Assembly: GCF_004011885.1 (NCBI RefSeq)
Contig: NZ_SBEF01000018.1
Coordinates: 1 to 64,000 of the forward strand
From: Serratia microhaemolytica
GTDB taxonomy: Bacteria; Pseudomonadota; Gammaproteobacteria; Enterobacterales; Enterobacteriaceae
Direction: 5' to 3'
DNA: 64,000 nt
Each line of letters opens with the position of its first letter. Positions within the stretch are counted from its first letter, which is position 1. The notes beneath the pieces were generated by a model, which was not told the DNA's origin, searched no databases, and saw nothing but the letters and a program-made list of their open reading frames with translations. Below are positions 1 to 10,869 of this stretch, piece after piece. The position numbers and the translations under genes were made by a program.

Positions 1-241
1 ATCAAGATGCTGCTGTTTTTGCTGTTTGGTGTATGGCATGGTTTATTCTCAAGCAGAGGATGTGATGGCGAGAATAATGAAAGGCTTTATTCGCTGCGGC
101 AAGGTGAGGCTACCGGACGCTTACAATTAATAAGAGATAGTGCTTATTGGAGAGGGCTCGCTAATCCTGTTCCTCTAAACAGAATTGAAACCAGAATAGC
201 CTGGTTGTTGTAACATCTTCTGTAAGATGAAAATGGTTTTT

Positions 242-279
242 TATTTTCCCTTTCATCATATGGCATGAAAGGGAAAATA
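242..279. terminator. Strong hairpin, probable terminator
   Basis: A perfect 15-bp inverted repeat (242-256 with 265-279, 8-nt loop) is flanked by T-rich sequence on both sides, as in a bidirectional rho-independent terminator. It lies upstream of the ogr-like gene and probably ends a transcript from the left. Confidence 0.6.
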
Positions 280-308
280 TTAATTTTCTAAATTTTTGTT
301 ATTTGACG

Positions 309-338
309 CTGACAAATTAATTTATTATTTGCTATAAT
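309..338 (+). promoter_or_regulatory. Probable sigma-70 promoter of the ogr-like gene
   Basis: A -35-like CTGACA (309-314), an 18-nt spacer ending in an extended -10 TGC, and a consensus TATAAT (333-338) lie about 35 bases upstream of the ogr-like start. The hexamers are seen directly; promoter activity is inferred. Confidence 0.55.
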
Positions 339-373
339 ACCGCCGATATCAACTACCAAGAAGGAGGTTGCGT

Positions 374-616
374 ATGGCAATGCGCTGTCCTCGTTGCCGG
401 GCTACGGCAAAGACCCGTACCAGTGTAGAGTTAAGCGTGCTGGTACGTCGCAGTTATCATCAGTGTCAAAACATGTTGTGCGGCTACTGTTTCACCAGCA
501 TGACAGAGATTGACGGAGCATTAAACCAGACCCAACCTGTTGCTGGAGCGACGCTGCCACAAGAGCTGCTACCCCCCAGCCACCAGGGAGAGAGTGCGGA
601 GAGCAACGCAGCGTAA
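374..616 (+). CDS. ogr: P2-like phage Ogr/Delta-type zinc-finger late transcription activator
   Basis: Small protein (80 aa) with the Ogr/Delta zinc-finger layout: CPRC near the N-terminus, an Arg-Thr-Ser stretch, then a YHQCQNxxCGYCF segment giving the second Cys pair. In P2-like phages Ogr binds upstream of late promoters and recruits RNA polymerase through the alpha subunit. The ATG at 374 is chosen because AAGGAGG (361-367) sits six bases upstream; an upstream TTG at 368 overlaps no usable spacing. The tail after residue 50 is Pro/Gln-rich and unlike P2 Ogr. In P2 this gene lies beside attP at one end of the prophage, so the rest of an element may lie left of the window, or this is a relic. 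Confidence 0.75.
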   Translation: MAMRCPRCRATAKTRTSVELSVLVRRSYHQCQNMLCGYCFTSMTEIDGALNQTQPVAGATLPQELLPPSHQGESAESNAA

Positions 617-885
617 CACGGCAAAACGGTGGCGATGACCACAAGCGATAAGCCCCAATACGCAGCAATACGCACCCCAAATCAGCAAGAAAACCTTAAC
701 CTATTGATTTTTAAGTTTGGTGAATGGTTTTTAAAATCCCTTCTACTGAGTATTTCTCTCTAAGCTCTTTTCTCCACGACTGGCGTTAACAGAATAAAAC
801 GCTTTCGAAGGTTCCCTAAAGTTGGTCTAGCCTTTATCATCAGCGGTCAAATTGACCTTTACTCTGTTGCTAATAAGCGGATTTC
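617..885. other. Intergenic junction between phage-like gene and lolC
   Basis: 269 bases with no convincing gene on either strand. It is A+T-rich around 700-740. If the ogr-like gene is the end of a P2-like prophage, the attachment site should lie here; I see no obvious repeat or tRNA end to mark it. Confidence 0.4.
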
Positions 886-2088
886 ATGTATCAACCTGTC
901 GCATTGTTTATTGGCTTACGCTATTTGCGTGGGCGAGCCTCAGATCGCTTTGGGCGATTTGTCTCTTGGCTGTCGAGTATTGGTATTACGCTCGGGGTGA
1001 TGGCGCTGGTGACGGTGCTATCGGTGATGAATGGTTTTGAAAAAAATCTGCAAGATAATATTTTACGCTTAATGCCGCAGGTGTTGTTGACGACGCCACA
1101 AGGTCCGCTGGATCCCGAACATTTGCCGAAACAGTTGGCACAATCATTACCGGGTGTCAGCGAAGTGGTGCCACTCACAACGGCAGAGGTGGTGCTGCAA
1201 AGTGCGCGTAGCGTTGCCGTTGCGGTGATGCTGGGTGTTGATCCACAACAGAAAGAACCGCTGGCTGCACATTTGGTCAATGTGACACAGCAACAGTTAC
1301 AGCCGAGTGAATATAACGTGATCCTGGGTGAGCAACTGGCTGAACAGTTAGCGCTAAAGGTGGGGGATCAATTGCGGCTGATGGTGCCTAGCGCCAGTCA
1401 ATTTACCCCGATGGGGCGTATTCCTAGTCAACGTTTGTTTACCGTGATTGGGACTTTCCGCGCTAACAGCGAAGTCGATAGCTATCAGTTATTGGTTAAT
1501 CAACAAGATGCTTCACGTCTGCTACGTTATCCAACCGGACAAATCACCGGCTGGCGGCTGTTTTTACAGCAGCCGTTGGCGGTCGATACGCTTAGCCAGC
1601 AACCGTTGCCATCTGGGTTGATCTGGAACGATTGGCGTGAGCGTAAAGGCGAGTTGTTCCAAGCAGTACGGATGGAGAAAAATATGATGGTGCTGCTGTT
1701 AGGGCTAATTGTGGCGGTGGCAGCATTTAATATCATCACTTCTTTGGGGTTGCTGGTGATGGAGAAGCAGGGTGAAGTGGCTATTTTGCAAACTCAAGGG
1801 TTAACTCGCGCACAGATTATGCTGCTGTTTATGGTGCAAGGTGCCAGTGCCGGTATTATCGGTGCTCTGCTCGGCGCGTTATTCGGTGTGCTGTTAGCGA
1901 GCCATCTTGATAGTCTAATGCCGCTGATTGGTATTTTGACTGATGGAGTAGAGCTGCCTGTGGTGATTGAAGCCTCACAGGTTACGCTGATCGTGCTTTC
2001 TGCCATTGTCCTCTCTTTATTATCAACTCTTTACCCTTCATGGCGCGCTGCCGCCGTACAACCTGCGGAGGCTTTACGCTATGAGTAA
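886..2088 (+). CDS. lolC: LolC, membrane subunit of the LolCDE lipoprotein-releasing ABC transporter
   Basis: 400 aa, matching E. coli LolC (399 aa). LolCDE takes mature outer-membrane lipoproteins from the inner membrane and passes them to LolA; LolC provides the LolA-docking periplasmic domain. The protein has one N-terminal membrane segment (about residues 25-45), a large periplasmic domain, and three C-terminal segments (about 265-390), with the typical [13 protein letters not shown] stretch after the first helix. The stop codon overlaps the lolD start by 8 bases, so translation is probably coupled. It is the first gene of lolCDE-nagK. mfd, often nearby in enterics, is not seen to the left, where phage-like sequence begins. 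Confidence 0.96.
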   Translation: MYQPVALFIGLRYLRGRASDRFGRFVSWLSSIGITLGVMALVTVLSVMNGFEKNLQDNILRLMPQVLLTTPQGPLDPEHLPKQLAQSLPGVSEVVPLTTAEVVLQSARSVAVAVMLGVDPQQKEPLAAHLVNVTQQQLQPSEYNVILGEQLAEQLALKVGDQLRLMVPSASQFTPMGRIPSQRLFTVIGTFRANSEVDSYQLLVNQQDASRLLRYPTGQITGWRLFLQQPLAVDTLSQQPLPSGLIWNDWRERKGELFQAVRMEKNMMVLLLGLIVAVAAFNIITSLGLLVMEKQGEVAILQTQGLTRAQIMLLFMVQGASAGIIGALLGALFGVLLASHLDSLMPLIGILTDGVELPVVIEASQVTLIVLSAIVLSLLSTLYPSWRAAAVQPAEALRYE

Positions 2089-2785
2089 CACGCAATTATT
2101 GCACTGTAACCAATTGAGCAAAAGTTATCAGGAGGGGAGTTTTACTACGCCCGTGTTGCATCAAGTCAGCTTTGCGATGCAAACGGGTGAGTTAATGGCG
2201 ATTGTCGGTAGTTCCGGTTCAGGCAAAAGTACGTTGCTGCATCTGCTGGGGGGGTTGGACCAACCTACATCGGGTGAAGTGATCTACAAAGGGCAGTCAT
2301 TAAGTGCGCTCTCGGCGGTTGCCAAGGCTGAGTTGCGCAATCGTCAGCTCGGTTTTATTTATCAATTTCATCATTTGTTGGCTGATTTTAGTGCGTTGGA
2401 GAATGTCGCCATGCCGTTGCTGATTGGCGGGGCTAACCGCCGAGAGGCAGAACAGCGGGCTCAGCAGATGTTGGCGGCGGTCGGGTTGGCGAAACGGAGT
2501 CGGCATCGTCCGGCTGAACTCTCCGGTGGTGAGCGCCAGCGGGTCGCTATTGCACGAGCACTGGTCAATAATCCCGCCTTGGTGCTGGCGGATGAACCGA
2601 CCGGTAATTTGGATAAACGTACTGCTGATGCCATTTTTGATCTGCTGCTGGAGCTGAACCAGCGTCAAGGTACGGCATTTTTGGTCGTCACCCATGATTT
2701 GCAGTTAGCAAAGCGGCTCGATCGTCAGTTAGAGATGGTTGATGGCAAGTTACAGCCGCAATCGATACTGATGGGGGAGGCGTGA
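2081..2785 (+). CDS. lolD: LolD, ATPase subunit of the lipoprotein-releasing transporter
   Basis: 234 aa, close to E. coli LolD (233). All ABC ATPase motifs are visible: Walker [10 protein letters not shown] at residues 43-51, Q-loop in a YQFHHLL context, signature LSGGERQR, Walker B with [12 protein letters not shown], and the switch His in VVTHD. The ATG at 2081 lies inside the end of lolC and gives the family N-terminus; an in-frame longer version would run back through lolC. The stop TGA overlaps the lolE start ATG by one base. It powers lipoprotein release from the inner membrane. Confidence 0.97.
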   Translation: MSNTQLLHCNQLSKSYQEGSFTTPVLHQVSFAMQTGELMAIVGSSGSGKSTLLHLLGGLDQPTSGEVIYKGQSLSALSAVAKAELRNRQLGFIYQFHHLLADFSALENVAMPLLIGGANRREAEQRAQQMLAAVGLAKRSRHRPAELSGGERQRVAIARALVNNPALVLADEPTGNLDKRTADAIFDLLLELNQRQGTAFLVVTHDLQLAKRLDRQLEMVDGKLQPQSILMGEA

Positions 2786-4032
2786 TGCATCTGTTGCCCT
2801 TTTCTCTGCGCGTAGCGCTGCGCTTTAGTCGTGGTCGACGGCGTGGCGGCATGGTGTCGCTGATCTCTCTGCTCTCGACACTGGGCATTGCACTGGGTGT
2901 AGCGGTGTTGATCATTGGCCTGAGTGCAATGAATGGGTTTGAACGTGAGCTGCACAATCGTATTTTGGCGGTATTGCCGCATGGCGAGATTGAACCTGCT
3001 AATCCCCCGTTTTCTGATTGGCCTGAGATCTTGACACGGGTTGAACAAGTGCCCGGCATTTTGGCTGCAGCGCCTTATATCAATTTCACCGGTCTGCTGG
3101 AGAGTGGTACCCAGTTGCGCGCGGTGCAGGTAAAAGGTGTAGATCCGGCTAGCGAGAGCCGCATTAGCGCATTACCGCAATTTGTGCAGGCGGATGCCTG
3201 GGCTAATTTTCGTGCTGGCGAGCAGCAGGTGATCCTTGGGCAAGGTGTGGCACAGGCGTTAGCGGTCAAGCCTGGTAGCTATATTACTGTGATGATCCCA
3301 AACAGTGATCCAGAGATGAAGTTGTTGCAGCCTAAGCGTATCCGGCTAAAAGTAGCGGGGATTTTGCAGTTGGGTGGTCAAATTGATCACAGTTTAGCGT
3401 TGGTGCCGCTCAGTGATGCACAACATTATCTGGAGATGGGGCAAGATGTCAGCGGTATCGCGATTAAGGTTGACCAAGTGTTTGCTGCCAATAAGTTGGT
3501 TCGAGAGGCAGGCTTGGCGACCAATACTTATGTTTATGTCAAAAGCTGGATCGGCAGTTATGGTTACATGTATCGCGATATTCAGATGATCCGCGCGATT
3601 ATGTATTTGGCGATGATATTGGTTATCGGTGTTGCCTGCTTCAATATTGTGTCAACACTGGTGATGGCGGTGAAGGATAAGAGTGGCGATATTGCGGTGT
3701 TGCGTACGTTGGGGGCGAAAGATCGTTTTATCCGTGCCATTTTTATCTGGTATGGGCTGTTAGCGGGCTTGGTCGGCAGTTTGAGTGGGGTGGTGCTTGG
3801 TAGCCTTGCTGCGTGGCAATTGACGGCGATTATCAAGAAAATAGAGCAGTGGGTTGGCCATGCCTTCCTCTCTGGTGATGTCTACTTTATCGATTTTTTA
3901 CCTTCTGAATTACATGGGCTTGATGTGCTGATTGTATTGGCAACTGCAATTGTATTAAGCCTGTTGGCGAGCTGGTATCCGGCTAGGCGTGCCAGTCGGC
4001 TTGAGCCAGCACGGATTTTGAGCGGACAGTAG
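2785..4032 (+). CDS. lolE: LolE, membrane subunit of the lipoprotein-releasing transporter
   Basis: 415 aa from the ATG at 2785 (E. coli LolE 414), with GGGGAGG a few bases upstream; a GTG one codon earlier is also possible. Topology is like LolC: one N-terminal helix (about 20-45), a periplasmic domain, and three C-terminal helices (about 270-405). LolE receives the lipoprotein substrate before transfer to LolA. The ATG overlaps the lolD stop, so the three lol genes form a tight operon. Lpp, the major client of this pathway, is encoded at 43136-43372. Confidence 0.96.
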   Translation: MHLLPFSLRVALRFSRGRRRGGMVSLISLLSTLGIALGVAVLIIGLSAMNGFERELHNRILAVLPHGEIEPANPPFSDWPEILTRVEQVPGILAAAPYINFTGLLESGTQLRAVQVKGVDPASESRISALPQFVQADAWANFRAGEQQVILGQGVAQALAVKPGSYITVMIPNSDPEMKLLQPKRIRLKVAGILQLGGQIDHSLALVPLSDAQHYLEMGQDVSGIAIKVDQVFAANKLVREAGLATNTYVYVKSWIGSYGYMYRDIQMIRAIMYLAMILVIGVACFNIVSTLVMAVKDKSGDIAVLRTLGAKDRFIRAIFIWYGLLAGLVGSLSGVVLGSLAAWQLTAIIKKIEQWVGHAFLSGDVYFIDFLPSELHGLDVLIVLATAIVLSLLASWYPARRASRLEPARILSGQ

Positions 4033-4123
4033 CGCTACTTCGCCATTGGCTGCTGCTGGCAGGGTGGCGAAAAAGTGCGATTGAGGTTTAGAGTGCAGTT
4101 CGCGTAGCAAAATAGAGGAAACG

Positions 4124-5032
4124 ATGTATTACGGTTTTGATATCGGCGGTAGCAAAATTGAGTTGGCTGTTTTTGATGCTGATTTGCTGCCCGTCTGGCA
4201 GAAACGGGTGCCGACGCCACGTGATAATTATCAAGAATTACTCAATGTGTTACAGCAGTTGACTCAGCAGGCGGATCACTTCTGTGGTTCGCCCGGTAAA
4301 GTGGGTATTGGCATTCCTGGTGTGCAGAATGATGATGGTACGCTGTTCACTGTCAATGTGCCGGCGGCGATCGGGCAACCTCTGCCGGCGGATCTCAGTG
4401 CTCGGATTGAACGCGAAGTGCGCGTCAATAATGATGCCAACTGCTTTACCCTTTCCGAAGCGTGGGATGAGCGCTGTCGTCACTATCCAACAGTACTTGG
4501 CATTATTCTGGGAACCGGCATGGGCGGTGGGCTGGTGGTGAATGGCCAAATTGTCTCTGGGCGTAATCAGTGTACCGGCGAGTTGGGGCATCTACGCCTA
4601 CCGGTCGATGCGCTTGACGTGTTGGGGTGCGATATTCCGCGAGTGCGTTGTGGTTGTGGTCAGTCGGGCTGTATCGAGAACTATATTTCTGGCCGTGGTT
4701 TTGAGTGGATGTATGCCCACTTCTATCAACAACCCTTGTCGGCACCGGCGATTATTGCCAATTACTATGCCGGTGAGCAGCAGGCGCTAGCACATGTTGA
4801 CCGTTTTATGGCGATACTGGCGATCTGTCTGGCGAATCTGTTGACGATTATCGATCCGCATCTGTTGGTGATTGGCGGTGGCTTATCTAATTTTGCCGAG
4901 CTTTACCGCCAACTGCCGCAACGCTTGCCAGCGCATCTGTTACCGGTGGCGAAACTACCAGAAATTATGGCGGCGCGTTATGGCGATGCTGGTGGGGCTA
5001 GGGGGGCGGCGCTGCTTAACTACACGGTTTGA
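4124..5032 (+). CDS. nagK: N-acetyl-D-glucosamine kinase
   Basis: 302 aa ROK-family sugar kinase (E. coli NagK 303 aa). It phosphorylates cytoplasmic GlcNAc, mainly from peptidoglycan recycling, to GlcNAc-6-P. The N-terminal phosphate-binding motif is DIGGSKIE, the catalytic Asp lies in NNDANCF, and the ROK zinc motif [10 protein letters not shown] is intact near residue 180. RBS GAGGAA precedes the ATG. It follows lolE as in E. coli. In E. coli the next gene is the deacylase cobB; here only 119 bases without recognisable coding follow before potD on the other strand. Confidence 0.95.
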   Translation: MYYGFDIGGSKIELAVFDADLLPVWQKRVPTPRDNYQELLNVLQQLTQQADHFCGSPGKVGIGIPGVQNDDGTLFTVNVPAAIGQPLPADLSARIEREVRVNNDANCFTLSEAWDERCRHYPTVLGIILGTGMGGGLVVNGQIVSGRNQCTGELGHLRLPVDALDVLGCDIPRVRCGCGQSGCIENYISGRGFEWMYAHFYQQPLSAPAIIANYYAGEQQALAHVDRFMAILAICLANLLTIIDPHLLVIGGGLSNFAELYRQLPQRLPAHLLPVAKLPEIMAARYGDAGGARGAALLNYTV

Positions 5033-5151
5033 ACAGCCCAGTTTGATCGCCAGTGCTCGGTTGTCATCGGTGGTGAATGGTTAGTGCTGAGCATCAGTGG
5101 CTGCTCCCGTTTTTGCTTTGAGTTCGGCCAGTAGCGAGAGCAGCAGGTTGT

Positions 5152-6198
5152 TCAACGGCGCGCTTTTAATTGTTGAAAATAGCTTTCATACAGTGTGCTG
5201 CTGTCACCGACATCATTTTGCCATTCTCCACGCTCAAGCACCTGTTGATCAGGGTAGAGCGATTTATCATTAGCGATTGCTGGCGGCAACGCATTTTTTG
5301 CCGTCAGGTTAGGTGTCGGGTAACCGATGGTGCTGGCAACCTGTAGTGCAATTTCAGGGCGCAGCAAGAAGTCGATCATTTGCAAAGCAGCGTCAACATT
5401 TTTTGCATTGGCTGGGATTGCCAGGCTATCCATCCAGAAAATACCGCCCTCTTTTGGCCAGATGATCTCGATCGGGGCACCTGCTTGTCGTGCCATATAA
5501 GCGGAGCCATTCCAGATCATCCCAAGATCCACTTCCCCTTCCATGTAGGGGTTAGCAGGATTATCGGAGTTAAATGCCAGCACATTAGGCATTAATTTTT
5601 TCAGTTCATGATAGGCGGCTTCGATCTCTTCAGGGTTAGTGCTATTGGCAGAGTAACCCAGTTTGCGTAGCGCAATCTGAAACACCTCTCGGGCATCATC
5701 GGTCAATAGCAGGCTGTCACGATATTGTGGCCGCCAGAGATCGGCCCAAGCGCTGACGGTTTTAGGGTCGATTGCTTCACGGTTGATGCCAATTGTCGTC
5801 GCTCCCCAGATATAGGGGATCGAGTAGTCATTGTTTGGATCAAACGGTTTGTTGAGCAGGTTGGGATCGAGGTGGTGAAAATTACTCAGTTTGCGCTTGT
5901 CGATCGGTTGTAACATCCCTTCGTTACGCATTTTGGCAATAAAGTAGGTTGACGGCACCACCAGGTCGTAGCCACTTTTTTTATAGGTCTTTAGCTTGGC
6001 ATACAGGCTTTCATTCGACTCATAGGTGGAGTAGATCACCTTGATACCGGTCTCTTTGGTGAACTGCTCTAGCAGCCCGGAAGGGACATATTCGGTCCAG
6101 TTGTAGAAGTAGAGTGTTTTGTTATCACTCTCGGCATGAGCAGAGTGCAGCGTGAGTGCCATCACGCTGGCTGCGATCAGATGTGACCACGTTTTCAT
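5152..6198 (-). CDS. potD: PotD, periplasmic spermidine/putrescine-binding protein
   Basis: 348 aa from the chosen ATG, the same length as E. coli PotD. AAAGGA sits 8 bases before this start; an ATG three codons upstream has no spacing to the RBS. A signal peptide ends near SAHAES. Family stretches such as LYFYNWTEYVPSGLLEQF and NPANPYMEGEVDLGMIWNG are conserved. PotD delivers spermidine to PotABC. In E. coli it is the last gene of potABCD; here it is cut off from potC by about 11 kb of galactosamine genes on the same strand, so it probably needs its own promoter (see 6294-6334). Confidence 0.95.
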   Translation of the reverse strand: MKTWSHLIAASVMALTLHSAHAESDNKTLYFYNWTEYVPSGLLEQFTKETGIKVIYSTYESNESLYAKLKTYKKSGYDLVVPSTYFIAKMRNEGMLQPIDKRKLSNFHHLDPNLLNKPFDPNNDYSIPYIWGATTIGINREAIDPKTVSAWADLWRPQYRDSLLLTDDAREVFQIALRKLGYSANSTNPEEIEAAYHELKKLMPNVLAFNSDNPANPYMEGEVDLGMIWNGSAYMARQAGAPIEIIWPKEGGIFWMDSLAIPANAKNVDAALQMIDFLLRPEIALQVASTIGYPTPNLTAKNALPPAIANDKSLYPDQQVLERGEWQNDVGDSSTLYESYFQQLKARR

Positions 6199-6293
6199 GT
6201 AGTGCATCCTTTAGCAATAGTGGATTAAACGAGTGGTTGTCGATGTCAATCTCCCACCAGATAAGCTGAATTGGCGTGTGTGACTTGGCAGGG

Positions 6294-6334
6294 AGTTGGC
6301 GCGCGATTATAGCGCCAACTCGATGTTATTGCAG
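6294..6334 (-). promoter_or_regulatory. Possible potD promoter inside a palindrome
   Basis: On the minus strand a perfect TATAAT (6306-6311) lies between 9-bp inverted-repeat arms (6294-6302 and 6312-6320). A weak -35 CTGCAA (6329-6334) is 17 bases upstream. The leader to potD would be about 100 bases. A promoter is expected here because potD is separated from potABC. The palindrome might be an operator. Confidence 0.4.
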
Positions 6335-6357
6335 TGCTGGATTTAACCTCTGTCCCA

Positions 6358-8247
6358 TTAGGGTTGCGGGATCGCTTCGATGACTAACATCTCCAGTGGT
6401 TTAAGTTGAATAACAACCGGTGATAGGTAGTCATACGGCAGTGTGCGGTTGTCGCCATAGACAGTTTTGAGGGCAAATTCCGTTGTTTCTCCTGGTGGTA
6501 TTTCAAAACTTTTCTTCAGATCCAGATAGTAAGCCTGAGGTTGATCGGCAGGGTTACGTAGCGCGATGATGGCTTTTTCCTTGCTCCAGGAGGCGAAACC
6601 GTAGGGTTCTAACCGTGTGGGGTTACCACCTATCCAGTGAGTATCCACCAGCACTTGGCTGTTGGCTCGTGCCCATTTCGCCGCCTCGGCCAGTACATCC
6701 CACTTGTGCGGATTGAGCAGTGACGGGGTGATGTAAAGTTCTTGCAGTTGGGTGCCGGTGGCGAAGTAGCTCCATACTTGGTCAGCGAAATCGCTGTCTG
6801 TCTGTACTTTCTCCAGGCCAAAATAGGCATTCTCTGCACTGACAATGCCATGATACATCAATGAATTGAGTGGAAAGAGTGGGCCATTACGGACAATCGA
6901 GCGGTAAGTTTCTGCATCGCGGTAGGTGATCCACTGTTGTACCACAGAGCCTTTACCATAGAGGTTGATATCATCGCCCTGACGCCAGATAGAGTCAGCA
7001 TAGAACAGCCAAGATGGGCTGGCGTTGGTGCCAGTAGTCAGGTTGATAAACAGATCGTTGTTAGCCGCGCGCATATTTTTGATCAACTCAATCGAGGCAT
7101 CAAAGTCAGATGCGAACGGGCTGCCATCCAAATGGGTATTTGCATTACCCATGCCATCGAGTTTGAATGAGGTAATGTGTTGTTCAGTAATCAGCTTGTT
7201 GATCTGACGGTTAAAGTTCTCGAAATAATTTCGACCTGAGAGGGCAAATTTACCGTCGACAGTTTCAAAGTTGTTGCTTGCCGCGTGAGAAACCCGAATA
7301 TCACGCGGTTTGTTATAGCCGCCCCACGGCGATAACCATAAACCGACTGAAGTGTTGAATTGGTCAGCGCGCTGTTTAATTACCCCAAAGCCATTATTGA
7401 ATGCTGGGCCAAATAGCCATTTGCCAGTGAGGTCATCCCAGCCATCATCGAGCAGGAAACCATCCAGTTTTACCCCCCGTTTGCTGATCAACGCCTCGGC
7501 GTAGCTATTGATGCGGTTTAAGACGTCGCCCTCACTGTATGGGGTAAAGAAACCGATATCCATCCAACTGTTATAGTGCAGGTAGGGTTGGTAGGGGCGA
7601 GGGCGTATTGCTTCAATGAATTGGTTGACGCTACGGCGTAGTTGGCTTGGCTCACTAAAGGTTCCAAAGTAGACCGTGTAGTTATTGGCAGCAGTGGGTG
7701 TCAGTGGCGTTTTCAGGTCAACGTTCAGGTTGGTGCTGGTTTCGTAGGCATAGGTATTGACGATCGGCTTGCGTGGCAGCATAAAAAAGCTATCGGCAAT
7801 AATCGGTGAACTGCTGATCACCCCCTCAACGTAGGGGGCTTGTGCTTGCCCTTTGGTCGGAAACAAGGTGATTTTTGCTACATCACGCGCTTTTCCTATT
7901 GCTTCGAAGGTGTAGTCGACACTGGCGTATTTGCCTGCGAGTGCGTTGAGTACAACCTGAACACGGTAGTCTGGATGCAGATAGTCAATCTCGATAGCGT
8001 TATCATGTTGGTGGACATTTTTTATCTGGAAATCACGGGCGTGGATCACCTGTTCATTAGGTAAGGTAAGAAAGAATAACTCTTTGGGGACGATTTTTTG
8101 TTTTGAAAGCTTATTTTCCACTGTCACACTGCCACTCTGATCATCAAATGAGAGGGCGATATTGTCGTTACTCAATGGGTGCTGTGTCGCAAGAACACTG
8201 CTGCTGATGCTCAGAATTAACCAAGTACTTTTGATCACTGTTTTCAT
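6358..8247 (-). CDS. Exported GH36-like (clan GH-D) alpha-glycosidase, possible alpha-galactosidase/alpha-N-acetylgalactosaminidase
   Basis: 629 aa with an N-terminal signal peptide (hydrophobic stretch, cleavage probably near SVLATQ). The middle looks like a clan GH-D TIM barrel: FLLDDGWDD near residue 255, SFKLDGMGN near 355 (the Asp after Lys is the candidate nucleophile), and SIWRQGDDINLY near 420 (candidate acid/base). A beta-sandwich-like N-terminal region and a C-terminal beta domain flank it. RBS AAGGA is 8 bases upstream. It lies directly downstream of agaS-agaY on the same strand, which suggests it frees GalNAc or galactose from alpha-linked glycans in the periplasm or outside the cell. 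Substrate is inference; homologues may carry other database names. Confidence 0.65.
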   Translation of the reverse strand: MKTVIKSTWLILSISSSVLATQHPLSNDNIALSFDDQSGSVTVENKLSKQKIVPKELFFLTLPNEQVIHARDFQIKNVHQHDNAIEIDYLHPDYRVQVVLNALAGKYASVDYTFEAIGKARDVAKITLFPTKGQAQAPYVEGVISSSPIIADSFFMLPRKPIVNTYAYETSTNLNVDLKTPLTPTAANNYTVYFGTFSEPSQLRRSVNQFIEAIRPRPYQPYLHYNSWMDIGFFTPYSEGDVLNRINSYAEALISKRGVKLDGFLLDDGWDDLTGKWLFGPAFNNGFGVIKQRADQFNTSVGLWLSPWGGYNKPRDIRVSHAASNNFETVDGKFALSGRNYFENFNRQINKLITEQHITSFKLDGMGNANTHLDGSPFASDFDASIELIKNMRAANNDLFINLTTGTNASPSWLFYADSIWRQGDDINLYGKGSVVQQWITYRDAETYRSIVRNGPLFPLNSLMYHGIVSAENAYFGLEKVQTDSDFADQVWSYFATGTQLQELYITPSLLNPHKWDVLAEAAKWARANSQVLVDTHWIGGNPTRLEPYGFASWSKEKAIIALRNPADQPQAYYLDLKKSFEIPPGETTEFALKTVYGDNRTLPYDYLSPVVIQLKPLEMLVIEAIPQP

Positions 8248-8280
8248 AACGAGAGTCCTTTTTTTTGACTATCGACTGAT

Positions 8281-8338
8281 ATACCCAAGTTCCTTGGCGT
8301 TGCAGTGAGTTCCCTGCATCGTGCAGGATGACGGGTAT
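8281..8338. repeat. Short palindromic intergenic element
   Basis: About 58 bases bounded by ATACCC and GGGTAT, with an inner perfect hairpin CCTGCA/TGCAGG (8313-8318, 8322-8327). The ends recall the small palindromic repeats of Yersinia/Serratia-type genomes, but the core of ERIC elements is not visible. Located between agaY and the glycosidase gene. A second copy was not found in this window. Confidence 0.35.
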
Positions 8339-8416
8339 AGGTCGTTGAAGTGGCATTACCCAGATTGCCAGGATAATGCCGTAGTAACATAAGACAAGTG
8401 ATTGCATAACGCGCAA

Positions 8417-10442
<2,026 letters not shown>

Positions 10443-10493
10443 AACAGGATCCTTAGCAGTACATATTTGATGGGTACACAAGGAAGCAGTCTC

Positions 10494-10563
10494 TTTCGTT
10501 TTCTTTCGAATGATTGAGTTTGCGCTTGATTGAAAATCTACTTAAAAGAAAATGAAAGGTCAA
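10494..10563 (-). promoter_or_regulatory. agaS promoter with two AgaR-like operators
   Basis: On the minus strand TTGACC (10558-10563), a 17-base spacer and TAGATT (10535-10540) form a promoter facing agaS. The spacer is filled by an AgaR-like box (10538-10557). A second, inverted box is at 10494-10513, downstream of the predicted start. Each matches about 16 of 20 core positions of the E. coli AgaR consensus as I recall it. An AgaR-controlled promoter at this place is known in E. coli. Confidence 0.6.
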
Positions 10564-10869
10564 GTGGTACAGTGAAAATAAAGTAAAAATATCTGTGTAT
10601 AATGGTTTTATTTTGTTTTTTATAATTAATCAATTAATTACATGAGTTTTCTTGCCTGTTTGATTTTTGTTGTGAAAAGGAAAAGAAAGATGCTGTTGGC
10701 GATGTGATAGCCGTGTGTGGGCAGCGCGTTAAATAAGCAACCTCACTTGGCTGCGCTGTTGACATAACAGCGCTAACCTAGGTTTTGGTTGCTAACAGTG
10801 CACCAGATCACGGTTATGTTGATGTGAGGCGGTGTTGCCAGAAGGGGTTGGCTGCTGCCGATGATCACG
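10564..10869. other. Intergenic region between agaS promoter and agaA end
   Basis: Very A+T-rich around 10600-10680, otherwise no gene seen. It may contain upstream activating sites (cAMP-CRP control is expected for sugar genes), but I cannot mark one with confidence. Confidence 0.3.

Noticed and set aside
7-213. 68-codon frame at the left edge
   Set aside because: No recognisable family, no RBS, and overlapping tiny frames in other phases are as plausible.
484-675. Minus-strand frame opposite ogr
   Set aside because: Shadow of the well-supported ogr-like gene and A+T/G+C skew effect only.
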